Shown one piece after another: positions 55,043 through 64,000 of a stretch of DNA of 64,000 bases. This DNA is from Cephalopachus bancanus (Eukaryota > Chordata > Mammalia > Primates > Tarsiidae), in NCBI GenBank assembly GCA_027257055.1, contig JAPVLO010000054.1, forward strand, positions 4,898,001 through 4,962,000. The letters run 5' to 3'. Under the pieces are notes generated by a model, which was not told the origin of the DNA, ran no database searches, and was given only the letters and a program-made list of their open reading frames with translations. Every line of letters starts with the position of its first letter. Positions within the stretch are counted from its first letter, which is position 1. The position numbers were made by a program, and so were the translations under genes.

Positions 55043-55747
55043 TATTATGGGCTCAACTGTGTGCCCCCTGCCCCTAACCCCCAGTACCTCATAATGTGAC
55101 TGTATTTGAAGATAAGGCCTTAAAGAGGTGATTATGGTTGGATGAGGGTGAAAACCATTTTGTACAGGAGCCATCTTGAGTTAATCTCCAAGTGACCCAT
55201 GGATAGCCAACAATCAAAGTCGAACATCAGCCAATCAGAACTGCCATGCTTCAATCCCTCCTGTGCATGGTGGGAACCCTAACCCTAAGGGAAAAGAGGT
55301 CAGCACTGCTATAAAAACACCTCAAAGCACTGGCTTGGGGCAGACAACTTTTCTATTGCTGTCTTTTCCACTGCTCCCTTGCAGTATACTCAATAAATCT
55401 ACCCTTTTCCACTCTGATCTGACTTGGGTGGATTTTTTCACCACCGACGACTCCAGTCAGCTGGTCATTAGGGTCATTAGGTCATTAGGGTGGGCTCTAG
55501 TCCAATATGACTGGTCTTTTTATAAGAAGAGAAGATTAGGACATGGGCATGGATATGCACAGAGGAAAAAGCATGAGGATACAGTGAGAAGGTGGCCATC
55601 TGCAAGCCAAGGAAGGAGGCCTTGGAAGAAACAACCCTGCCAACGTCTTAATCTTGAACTTTCCAGAACTGTGAGAATATAAATTTCTATTGTTTATGCT
55701 ACTGAGTATGTGGTATTTTGTTATGGCAACCCTTAGAAACAAATACA
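55043..55747 (+). mobile_element. MLT1-type LTR, middle layer, split by ERV1 LTR
   Basis: Left: tattatgggctcaactgtgt, gtgactgtatttgaagataa, ttaaagaggtgattatggtt. Right: gtcattagggtgggctctag, tccaatatgactggtctttt, aaggtggccatctgcaagcc, aactttccagaactgtgaga, ttctattgtttatgctactg. The interior is occupied by 55149-55467. Confidence 0.9.
55149..55467 (+). mobile_element. ERV1-like solo LTR, inner layer
   Basis: About 320 bp with LTR logic: TG start (tgaaaaccattttgtacagg), TATA box (gctataaaaacacc near 55310), AATAAA (actcaataaatctacc near 55390), T-rich U5 and a …ctggtca end. It is followed by three copies of gtcattagg (55464-55489), which blur the target duplication. Not a human family I recognise. 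Confidence 0.72.
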
Positions 55748-55840
55748 CCTTCTGAGTCTCAGTCACCTCCTCTGTAAATTGGGGTTGCCAGTGGATTTAG
55801 TGGAATAAAACTCTCAGCGCAGTGCCAGGCACTCCCTTGC

Positions 55841-56084
55841 ACACTAACTTGCCAGTGGCAATTTTCTCCTTCCTGTCATGCTAAGGTGATACCTTTTGAG
55901 GAAGAGTACAGGGGGTAGATGAGGCTTAGGGATGAAACTCCTTACCACTGGCAAACAAGCAAAATAAGATGAGTCCAAAGAGTACCAGCAGCTACAAATA
56001 GGCTGATTCCAAGCTCCAGTGCCTGGCGGATAGGAATGGACTGGGTGCTGGGGAGACATATTGTATCTCTATCTCCAAGTAACA
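55841..56084. other. No gene seen; unassigned
   Basis: Short spacer. The 71-codon minus frame is unrecognised. Confidence 0.35.
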
Positions 56085-56180
56085 GAGAGCCTGCCTCAAA
56101 CAGAATTAAACCAAAAATTGATTGTATTCAGGCCTGCCACCAAATAGTTCAGAGATGGATATAGGAACTCAAAAGATGTC
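56085..56180 (+). repeat. Old interspersed repeat (family B) fragment
   Basis: aagtaacagagagcctgcct, caaacagaattaaaccaaaa, attgattgtattcaggcctg: the start of the family at 35990. It breaks off before the microsatellite. Confidence 0.4.
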
Positions 56181-56188
56181 ACTGGTTG

Positions 56189-56190
<2 letters not shown>

Positions 56191-56270
<80 letters not shown>
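56191..56270. repeat. (TC)25(TG)15 compound microsatellite
   Basis: Fifty uninterrupted bases of TC (56191-56240) then thirty of TG (56241-56270). The TC block is homopyrimidine (triplex-capable) and the TG block is Z-DNA-capable. The purity implies current mutability. Confidence 0.97.
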
Positions 56271-56272
<2 letters not shown>

Positions 56273-56685
56273 GGATAACTGAACTCCTTCTATTCTAATT
56301 CTGTTCTTCTACAGACTTTACGTCTGTGGTTGTAAGATGTCTGCGGTGGCTCAAGGAGCTTCACTTCCTTGACGTTTCAGAATTTAGAAAGGAAAAGTTG
56401 TTTCTTTTTTTAATCATCCAGTCAAGACCTGGGACAAGTTCTTTTTTAGTTTGTTTAGCTCCTTTTGAGTCTGAAGCCATCTACACCCATCTCTTAACTG
56501 GGGCAGAGGATCTGGTGGTCTGATTGGCTTCGTCCTGGGGCACACGGGCCTTGACTGAACACAAACCACCCACAAAGGAGGTCTGAGAGAAGGGGACCAG
56601 AACAATTGCCGGAAGAACGGTGACCAGATACCTGCTCCAAACAGATGGCCAACACACTCACACCCACGTAGAGAGGGATTTAAAA
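56271..56685. other. No gene seen; unassigned
   Basis: Unassigned. The opposed frames at 56326-56523 and 56414-56695 are unrecognised. Confidence 0.35.
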
Positions 56686-56689
56686 CAAA

Positions 56690-56930
56690 AATCATTTTAC
56701 TTTAGATTCAAGAGGTACATGTGCAGATTTGTTACATGGGTATATTGTGTGATGGTGAGGTTTAGGCCACCATTTTAAGCAAGTCATCACAAGAACAGAA
56801 AACACATGTTCTCACTTACAAGTGGGAGCGGAACATGAGGAACACATAGGTACAAAGATGGTAACAACACTGTGGGGACGCAGGGGTGGGACATCAAGGA
56901 TTGGAAAACCACTCATTGGGAGAAAACATA
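56690..56930. mobile_element. L1 3' end with internal inversion
   Basis: 56690-56760 is the L1 3' terminus in reverse (gaggtacatgtgcagatttg, ttacatgggtatattgtgtg). 56785-56920 is upstream L1 in forward sense (aacacatgttctcacttaca, agtgggagcggaacatgagg, aacacataggtac). Such opposed halves are the mark of twin priming. No full A-tail remains. Confidence 0.75.
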
Positions 56931-56956
56931 ATTTTAAACACTGATGCCAAGAAGTT

Positions 56957-57245
56957 ATCTCCCTCTCCTTCTTCCATTTCTCTTTCTTCTTCTTCTTGTT
57001 TTTGTGGAGACAGATGGGGTCTCACTATGTTGCCTAGGCTGAACTCAAATTTCTGTGCTCAATGGGCCCTCTTAAGTACAAGGAGTTCTCTCCTTCTTCC
57101 TCTTCCATTTCTTTCTCTTCTTTGTCTTTTTTTTCCTTTTTTGTAGAGGTGGGGCCTCACTATGTTGCCCAGGCTGAACTCAAACTCCCAGGATCAATGG
57201 ATCCTTTTGAACAGCTAGGACTACAGTGTGCCACCCCACCCAGCT
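56957..57245 (-). repeat. Duplicated pyrimidine + half-Alu unit
   Basis: Two direct copies (56957-57085 and 57087-57215) of: pyrimidine tract, gtggagacagatggggtctc / gtagaggtggggcctcacta, ttgcc(t/c)aggctgaactcaaa, then a caatggnnccttttn end. The Alu-like part is the left-arm region on the minus strand. Confidence 0.75.
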
Positions 57246-57500
57246 TCTGACTTCTACTTCTTAACGTAGGCTTCTGATTTCCAACACATTTTTTTTGTTG
57301 TGATATAATTCAAGTCCATTTTATGATCTGACCATCAGCTTTGAGGTGGTCAGTCTGCCAGACCGCAGCAAGAATGAACAGAGTCCTCTTTTAACCAAGT
57401 TATCCCTTCCTTGTGTACAAGTGCTTAACTGCCTTCTAGAATCTGTTTCTGCCTTTCCAAGACCCAAGCTTGAGTAGACTCAATTCCAGGTGTCACCTGT
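57246..57500. other. No gene seen; unassigned
   Basis: Short spacer. No family. Confidence 0.3.
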
Positions 57501-57785
57501 GATGTGTGACATACCAAAGAGGTAGAACAATAATAATGGTTACTATGAAATGAGTACGTCCTACACTGTGTGACATACCAAAAGGTAGAAAAATAATAAT
57601 GGTTACTATGAAATGAGTACCTCCTACACTGTGATGAACACTGTACACGTTCCGATCTCATGTCACTCTCACCTCTACCCTGTGAGCACTCCATTTTAAC
57701 GATGTAGGAACCGAGGCCCAGAGAGGTTAAGCAACCGGCTGATGTTTCACAGCAGGAAGTGGCAGAGTCAGAATTCCAAACGAGA
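57500..57785 (-). repeat. MIR SINE with internal 64-bp tandem duplication
   Basis: Core at 57640-57780: gtgagcactccattttaacg, gaggcccagagaggttaagc, agcaggaagtggcagagtca. The outer part (gtgtgacataccaaa … tcctacact) is present twice, 57504-57567 and 57568-57630, with ~5 differences. Confidence 0.85.
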
Positions 57786-58206
57786 TCCGAGATCCGCCTG
57801 CCGCCAAATCCCCTCGCTGGTTATCCCTCTCCCCACCACACCTCCTTCACAGTTGGCAGGCCGGGCTGGACTGCAGTCTGCAAGCAATTAGCCAGAGCAG
57901 CTCTCCAGCAAATCCAAGAAACAATCCAATCTGTAAAAGGGGAGGGGAAGCCATCTTAAAAGAGAAAGCTTTTTTCCTCCCCAGCTGGTTGAGGGGGAGC
58001 AGTTTGCCACAGGCTGCTGAGGGCAAGGAAGGGGTGGAATGTTCACTGAATGTTCATTCTCCCAATTGTTTTTCTATGACATTGAGCTCACACTCCAGGG
58101 AAAATGCAGGGCCGGAGTTGAAATGTCGTCCAAAGCCATTCAGCCAGGGCTTTAAAAGAAGCTTTTGTTGGTGGAAATCTCTTTACTGTCCTGACTTTCC
58201 CTGGGC
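57786..58206. other. Repeat-poor segment, possible regulatory DNA
   Basis: No repeat. It has clustered motif-like words: caagaaacaatccaatctgt (SOX-like), gtggaatgttcactgaatgt and tcattctccc (TEAD-like GGAATG), gcagtttgccacaggctgct. Candidate enhancer only by appearance. Confidence 0.3.
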
Positions 58207-58400
58207 TTAGGGTTGACTGACAAAATAAAGGATGACCAGTTGAATGTGAATTTCAGATAAACAACCAATCATGTTCTGGCGTGAGTCTGTCCCATGCATT
58301 ATGTGACACATGCTTACACTAGAACATTACTGGTTGGTTAGCTGAAACTCATATTCCGTTGGGAGTCCTGTATCTTTATTTGCTAAATCTGGCAGTGCTG
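58207..58400. mobile_element. Palindromic DNA transposon (MER53-like)
   Basis: The two halves are inverted repeats: aaataaaggatgaccagttg, aatttcagataaacaacc on the left and gttggttagctgaaactcat, gtcctgtatctttattt on the right. It matches a common mammalian palindromic element by memory. The RNA would fold into a long hairpin. Confidence 0.8.
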
Positions 58401-59294
58401 CCTGAACTTCAAGGAGAGGCCTGTTCCTTCCGTCTGCTCAGCCAGAATCCAACAGGTTATTTCATCCTCGTGAAGGACGCAGAATGTGGGGATGCCTTCT
58501 GGAAGCTGCATGCTTGTGCTTGCTCTGTCTTGCTCTCTTAAGAGAACTCAAAAAAAAAAATGATGTGGGTTTTGTAAATAATAACAGTGATAATAATAAT
58601 CCTTTCAGAATCTGGGAAATGTCTTGAGGGTTTGGGGGGAATCAACTTTCCACTGAAGTTCCTGGAAACTGGTCGGTACAATTTGTATTTAATAAAAAGC
58701 AGTAAGCATTGCTGCCCCGGCATCTTGTGAGAGCATCCCACAGAGGAAGTGGGCGAGGGCCCTGACCTCACTGGAGCAGAGGCCCCTCCCTGGGGATGAA
58801 GCTTGAATTCCAGGCTCTGCAGGACCAAGTGACAATGGAGGAACGGGAGCAGGGGAGGGAGAAGGAAGAGTCCAGAGGGAAAAGAGGAAGGGAGAGGGAA
58901 GAGGCTTTAGTGCAAACTCGACATCATCTCCGCCATTGCAATGCTCCCTGCTTCCCTCTCATTTATAAATCTGAGAGCACATTCTTGGCATTGAGACTCT
59001 CGTACTTGGACCCTTTGCTTCTCTTGGTTCCTGGCACAGTGCGTTTGGCCATTTGCTGCAGCGATGGTCCGTTCCAGGGAGTGCCCCGTCTAACCAGCAG
59101 CAGGCCAGCTGTCAGAGGAGCCTCTTCAAAAGGGAAGACACCCTGGGAGGCCGAGTATTTGCCAAGTAACTAAGTGTCCCCATGTTTCCAGGTGCTTAGT
59201 ATATGTTTGTGGGTGTGCTCAGCAGTGAATACAAGGATCTATTGTGTCCTGCACTCTGGAGCTGGCTGAGGGCCTGGTAGCCAGGGTGGGTCAC
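58401..59294. other. No gene seen; unassigned
   Basis: A-run at 58550-58560 and (ATA)n-like patch 58576-58600. The plus frame 58796-59173 (125 codons) begins MKLEFQALQDQVTMEEREQG with a purine-rich, Glu/Arg-rich stretch, then ordinary sequence. Not recognised, probably bias-driven. Confidence 0.35.
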
Positions 59295-59640
59295 GATTCA
59301 TTGCAACTCAACACATTTTTATTGGGCTTCTAGGTTCAACACTCTGCACTCAGCCTGTAGGAACTGTAGGAAAGATAAGATTGGTCTCTACTTTCAAGGG
59401 ACTTAAAATCTGATAGGGGTGAAAGCAAAGAGACAGTAATGAAGCAGGGAGAGCAGGGTACGCATATTGAGGGGAAAATGCCAAAGTTTTTAAGATGCTC
59501 GAGACAGAGAAAAAGCATTTGCTTGGAGGAGAGATCAAGAAAGACTTAACAGAGGAGGCGGCGTTCAAGATGAGCCTTGCAGAATGGGTGAAATTTCATT
59601 AGGCTGGGCTGGAGAGGAGGACATATATTTGACAATTGGA
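59295..59640 (+). repeat. Old interspersed repeat (unassigned family A)
   Basis: acacatttttattgggcttc, tactttcaagggacttaaaa, tctgataggggtgaaagcaa, gagggagcagggtac-like text, then aagatgagccttgcagaatg. Parallel to 33055. Confidence 0.5.
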
Positions 59641-59814
59641 ATTTATTGTGTTTCACATAAAAATAAATCCATCCCTAACATAAATCCAAAATGAATTTCA
59701 CCAGCGGTAAGCATAGTCCTATCGAGTAAAATCCAGCAGAGAAGCATGACCACTTTTATTATAATGCTTTGTCCTCTTGGAGTATCCTAGAGTGATATTA
59801 ACGACTCACATGGA
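59641..59814. other. No gene seen; unassigned
   Basis: Short spacer with no recognised family. Confidence 0.3.
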
Positions 59815-59965
59815 CGACTAAAATCATACACCAAGCCCACATGCCAGACATTGTGTCGTATGGTTTACATACACATTACTCAGTATGAATGAATGGCACC
59901 TCTTTGGATAATATTATCATCTAAATGTCAAGATTAAGAATGTGGTCAAGTCAAATTATACAACC
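59815..59965 (-). repeat. MIR SINE, diverged
   Basis: cccacatgccagacattgtg, tttacatacacattactcag, aatattatcatctaaatgtc and aagattaagaatgtgg in reverse MIR order. Confidence 0.5.
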
Positions 59966-60835
59966 CCACCCCATTCACCCCGATCCTTCCATTGGTATTA
60001 TAAAGCAACAAATCTACAGTTTTTTCCCCTTTAAATTGTTTTCATTGGTACACTGTTTTTTTGTCACTACGTGGGTTCGGTAAAAATGACCAAGACGGGC
60101 TAATATATAGCTAATTACCCTTTAAAAATCTTTATTTATATTATAAAAGTATTGCCAAGGTAGACTTGGCATTTTACTATAAGACAAATTTTGGATTTGG
60201 GAGTCGTGTAGCCTTTTGAGCTCTTGTTATAACTGTGGGCTGCTGTCTATGTATACATAACACATTTACTTAAGAAATTATGTGAAGTTTCTGCTTGTCT
60301 CTGATCAGTATCTGTCTACCTCTTTAGAAATGTTTAATCTTTGAGTATTTATGTGATGTTACTACTGAACACCTGTATTATGTTAAATACTACTTCAGAC
60401 ATGGCAACGTTTCTAAAATCTTGAGGAAATCGTGGCACAGCATCGAAAATGGCAGGGTTTTGCTAAACGGTGTCATCAAGTCCTGAAGAAGAAAAGTCCC
60501 CGGCTCCTTTAAGAAAGAGGTGGTGGCTTTGGCAGCAAGTGAAAACTGTTGGCACACTTTTTTGTTGCAGAAGCCACTTCCCAAGTCAAGGAAGTCTTGA
60601 TAAAGGAGGAGGAGGCTGAGTTCTGAGCTGGCTTTATGGGGGCCTAAGTAACTGTTTCCTGATTTAGAGAAAAAAGGTCACAGGGAAACACTGTTTTATA
60701 GGCCTCTATGGTTTAGTTTTCTCTTTAGCGAATCCTCAAGGGATGGAAAGAGTTTCTTTAACCTACCAGCGAAAGGAAGGGCTACCCTGGAAAGTAGCCC
60801 TCCAGCGATAATGAGGAGGTCATAGGGAGAGAGAA
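59966..60835. other. No gene seen; unassigned
   Basis: 60380-60640 is repeat-free and CpG-sparse. The minus frames at 60390-60584 and 60696-60926 are unrecognised. Confidence 0.35.
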
Positions 60836-61145
60836 ATGGTCGCTCAGCACAGATGCTAGTCAGGCAAGGCAGCCGTGCCAGGCAAGGCTCTAGCAAGATC
60901 TCTGACAAATCACTCTGTCTCTTCATACTTCAGGGTCCCCATACATTAAATAGACATCATGCTGTTATTTCATAGGGCTGATATGATAATTCATTTATTC
61001 GACAAATAGGTATCAAGCACTTTCCACAGGCTAGCCCCGAGCACATAAAGCAGCCAGCCCCTGCCTTGATGGAGTGATGAAACGAGGTGATGCCCGTAGA
61101 GTCCACTGTGAGGAGGCAATAAACGCTGGGCTGGAAACTATTATC
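60836..61145 (+). repeat. MIR SINE followed by old repeat family A
   Basis: MIR: tctgacaaatcactctgtct, cttcatacttcagggtcccc, ggctgatatgataattcat. Then family A: ttattcgacaaataggtatc, aagcactttccacaggctag, cctgccttgatggagtg, gaggcaataaacgctgggct. Confidence 0.55.
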
Positions 61146-61340
61146 CTGATAGTGATAAGTACAAGCATCTAGAAAGGCCTATCTCCCAGCTTCTTTTTGA
61201 AGACCATTCCATCAAAAGCACTGCTAAGTATAGTGCCTCTTTAAAGTTCTAAAATTTCGGTGGACTATGAAGTGAGTTTTCTTAAGCTTGGAAGTGAGGT
61301 AGAGTTGGGCAAGATGGTCATTGGTAATAACCAATGTCAC
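61146..61340. other. No gene seen; unassigned
   Basis: Short spacer. Confidence 0.3.
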
Positions 61341-61650
61341 AGGCTGGGCTTGGTGGCTCATGCCTGTAATCCCCGCATTTTGGGAGGCGGAGGCAAGACG
61401 ACTGCTTGAGCCCAGGAGTTCTAGACCAGCCTATGCAATATAGTGAGACCTCGTCTCTACAAAAAAATTCTAAAAATAGCCGGATGTGGTGGTGCATGCC
61501 TGTAGTCCCAGCTACTTGGGAGACTGAGGTGGAAGAATCTCCTGAGCCCAGAAAGTCAAGGCTGTGGTGAGCTGTGATCGTGCCCTTGTACTCCATCCTG
61601 GGCAACAGAGTGAGACTCCAACTAAGACAAAACAAAACAAAAACAAAAAA
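61341..61650 (+). mobile_element. Old Alu (J-like), complete
   Basis: ggctgggcttggtggctcat to gactccaactaag, with a (AAAAC)n tail. The B-box area reads gagttctagaccagcc. It has J-type sequence except the tccaact end. Confidence 0.9.
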
Positions 61651-62240
61651 GTCTCATGAGGGAAAGGTCCTCAAATTATATTTCATGGGTTGGAATTTTT
61701 TTTTCCTTTTAAATTTCCTATATTGGCATATTTGTTATGTGTACACATGAGTAGTTAACAAGTAGTTAAATCACATATGCAACTGCTTTAACATCGTTCT
61801 TTCTTTTTTTGCTGTTCTTTCTTTTTCTTTCACTTTTTCCTCCCCCTCCCCTCCATCCTTTTCTTCTTCCCTTCCTTCTTTTTTTCAATACAAAAGCACC
61901 ACAGACTAGATTTTGTACTCTGAAAAGTCTAATTAGTTCATCTACAAAGGAACTGCCATAACCAAACTCTCCATCTACTACAGAAATGACTGTCATGAAG
62001 CCTATTAGGAATTAACCAGTCTCTGTCAAGCAACAGAAAATGTCACAGTAGTGTTGCAGTATTTGTGATAATATTAATACACTTACAATCTTATTTTACT
62101 TCATAAAACACGTCCTCCCTCTTAAATACTGGTGTCCAAAGCTAAACTTGAGACCACAGAAAAGATTGTTTAAGACTACATTTCTTCTAAACACAGGCTA
62201 TAAGAAAGTAGCAGAGAATGAAGCTTTTTTGTGTATTGCA
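61651..62240. other. No gene seen; includes a pyrimidine tract
   Basis: 61796-61888 is C/T-rich (ttctttctttttctttcact, ccctcccctccatccttttc). The minus frame at 61766-61996 is its reverse (Arg/Lys/Gly-rich) and meaningless. Confidence 0.5.
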
Positions 62241-62728
62241 AACTTAGCTGCCATATGGTAAAACCAGACTGTATTTCTATTATTGATCAAGGAGCAAACT
62301 GATCAGTCAACAAACATTTATTATCTGCTTTGTGCAAGAATCCATATTGGATCTGGAGGAAGTTACAAAAAAAAGTAAGTAAATAAATAATAAGACAGAC
62401 TTTTTCCCTTTGAGGACCATGTAGCTGAACAAGTCACAAAAAGTTAATTAGCAATTCAAAGTCAAATGACAGTTTCTCCCCCAAAAAATAATGAAGGGGA
62501 AGGCTTTGTGAGCAAAGTTGAGTAACTTCAAACACAGGCAGGGCTTAGGTAATTCATTTTCTAAATCTTGTATAATGGCAAAGTGGGGACAAATGTCTCC
62601 CCTAGCAAGTTCAGCTGCCATGTAGTACAAACCAAACTGTATTTCTCGTATTTATCAGCTGACAAATTCAATAGTCAACAAGCATTCTTTGAATATCTGC
62701 TTTGTACAAGAACCAATCCTGGATTTAA
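62241..62728 (+). repeat. Pair of diverged direct repeats
   Basis: 62241-62354 and 62607-62728 align: aacttagctgccatatggta / aagttcagctgccatgtagt, actgtatttct in both, cagtcaacaaacatttatta / tagtcaacaagcattctttg, atctgctttgtgcaagaatc / atctgctttgtacaagaacc, tattggat / cctggat. About 250 bp of other sequence lies between. Confidence 0.75.
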
Positions 62729-63079
62729 CAAAATTTTTTTGTTTTTTTTCATTTTGGAACTCAATGAATTTTAGAACATATGTGTTGAGTATTCGAGGAC
62801 AGATTTGCAACCTCTGTAATGTCCTGGGAGAAGCCGAGTCCGATTCCCTAGAGCCAGCACCTCCCCCACTTCCCAGAGCCTCAGAGGCTACACACTTGGC
62901 ATCCCCCATAGCAGAGATGAAACCAGCACATCATCTGAAAGCCCAAAGCCCAAGAACAATGGCATTCTGCTGAGCCCTTCTGTGATCACAGGGATTTTGC
63001 GTGAGTAAAGGGGAAGTTGAGGCCAGCAGGCTGATGAGTCTTGGGGGGCAACTTGCTTCAGCTTGAAAGTCGGCAAGTA

Positions 63080-63142
63080 GAAAACGTGGACTTTCTCAAA
63101 TTGAAAACGTGGACCTCTCAAATTGAAAACGTGGACTTTCTC
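63080..63142 (+). repeat. 22-23-bp minisatellite, about 2.8 copies
   Basis: gaaaacgtggactttctcaa (att), gaaaacgtggacctctcaaa (tt), then gaaaacgtggactttctc. The copies are nearly identical and contain a CpG, so the expansion is recent. Confidence 0.93.
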
Positions 63143-64000
63143 TTTGTTCATTTCCAGGTCCGTGGGATCTGAGCCATGAATTTAGAGTTTGGCTCATTAG
63201 GAAGGATTGATTATTGGGCACGCGGTGGAGCCACCATGTTTTATGAGGCTGGGAGTAGATTGCACAAAGTGCCACAGACTGAGAAAGGAAGATGTTTGGA
63301 AATATTTTTTTCTACGTAAAGCTCTGAGATTGCAAGGGTTTTCTTAGTTCTGTGGAATTTCTCTAACTGCCTGGGGATTTCTAGGTTTCTAAGAAGCTTG
63401 AGGTGGCTGTTAACCTAATACACAGTTGAAGGGAGCCAAGACAGCCTCCCTATGCCAGCTGTGGTAGGATGTCTTCTTAAAAGGCTCTTTAAAATCAGGC
63501 ATGTAAGGGAATCCTTTCTTGAACTAGGGCTTCTGAAACTGGGTCAATGGCTCTCATCCTCATCTTCCCCCTTGCTTTGCTGAAGCACAGTGTAAGCAAA
63601 TAAATATCAATGAATTGCTTAATGATTTTCATAAGGCTCCATCTTTTCAAGGCAAGGGGCTCTCCTGAAATGTTTGATCTACTCTGCATGAATCTGTTTT
63701 CCAAATGGCCAGCACATGTTGGGGCGTGCTGTCCTCTGGGTTACAGGAAGCCGCCTTTGATGGATTAACCGCAGAGTAACTGAACTCTTTTCAAGTCCCT
63801 TTCAAAAGTTCCTTTGTCCTGCTGTGGATCTTGCCACTTGGATGGGATCAGCAGGAGATTGCTCCTGGCAAAGGGTTCTAGAACATTCCCCCTCTGATTG
63901 GGGGTTAGTCCCTGGGTAATGCCATCTGAAATCTGGCGTTCCAAAGGTTGAAATGTAAGCACAAGGCAGTTAGGAAACGGTTACCCAGACTCTAGATGGG
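63143..64000. other. No gene seen; unassigned
   Basis: No repeat family recognised. The minus frames at 63495-63704 and 63765-63962 show no domain. Apparently unique sequence. Confidence 0.4.

Larger units (their letters stand above)
54975..55840 (+). repeat. MIR SINE, outer layer of a three-element nest
   Basis: Left stub 54975-55042 (ctatatgacctggcataagt, tacttaagccctc) and right stub 55748-55840 (cttctgagtctcagtcacct, cctctgtaaattggggttgc, gcagtgccaggcactc). They join in the correct MIR order once the MLT1 at 55043-55747 is removed. Confidence 0.82.

Noticed and set aside
55273..55286. Telomere-like ccctaaccctaa
   Set aside because: Only two units, inside the ERV1 LTR; not an interstitial telomere array.
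58796..59173. 125-codon plus ORF
   Set aside because: The Glu/Arg-rich start is a purine-rich low-complexity effect; the rest is unrecognised.
61766..61996. Basic (Arg/Lys/Gly) minus ORF
   Set aside because: Reverse of a pyrimidine tract.

Overview
The window reads as nuclear DNA from a primate. It carries about two dozen Alu-type SINEs, old L1, L2 and MIR fragments, ERVL-MaLR and ERV1 LTRs, and fossil hAT and mariner transposons. The younger Alus share changes that do not match, from memory, catarrhine AluS/AluY, platyrrhine AluTa or strepsirrhine Alus: left-arm start GGTGGCTCAGCCTG, GGGTTCGAGACCCGCC around the B box, CTACAATAAATCAAAAAATC in the linker, and tails ending GACTCCAACTC. A tarsier (Carlito/Tarsius) is the best inference. 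The species is inferred, not shown.

I found no gene I can support: no multi-exon coding structure, no recognisable host protein, no tRNA/rRNA and no CpG island. Long open frames are either translated repeats (Alu, L1 ORF2, hAT, mariner) or unrecognised frames without splice or codon support. The best of these is a pair of opposed frames at 27782-28209 inside a repeat-free island. The window is most simply intergenic or deep intronic.

Layout: 1-6.6 kb is mostly unassigned AT-rich DNA with L2, a half Alu, and an L1 3' end placed in an Alu tail. 6.6-13.5 kb has a mariner remnant, Alus, MIRs and MER20/MER5-like fossils. 14.3-17.1 kb holds two direct copies of a ~220-bp unit; one was split by a Charlie-type hAT with an 8-bp target duplication, itself hit by an Alu. 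17-27.6 kb has MLT1, MER20 and MIRs, an Alu-in-Alu nest and a three-Alu cluster. 27.7-28.85 kb is the repeat-free island. 28.85-39.5 kb has a tiny L1-mobilised LTR retrocopy, L1, MLT1, old repeats and three Alus. 39.5-49.7 kb has mixed Alus, L2, an ERV LTR, an L1-interrupted Alu, an MST-type LTR and a strong G-quadruplex motif. 49.7-64 kb has a hAT fossil, L1, an L2 hosting a MIR, the nest MIR < MLT1 < ERV1 LTR, an L1 with inverted end, several local duplications, a palindromic transposon and a small minisatellite.

There is no gene cooperation to describe. The value of the window is its record of insertions, many datable by target-site duplications or nesting, plus a few repeat-poor islands that could be regulatory. 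I did not see a new biological system.
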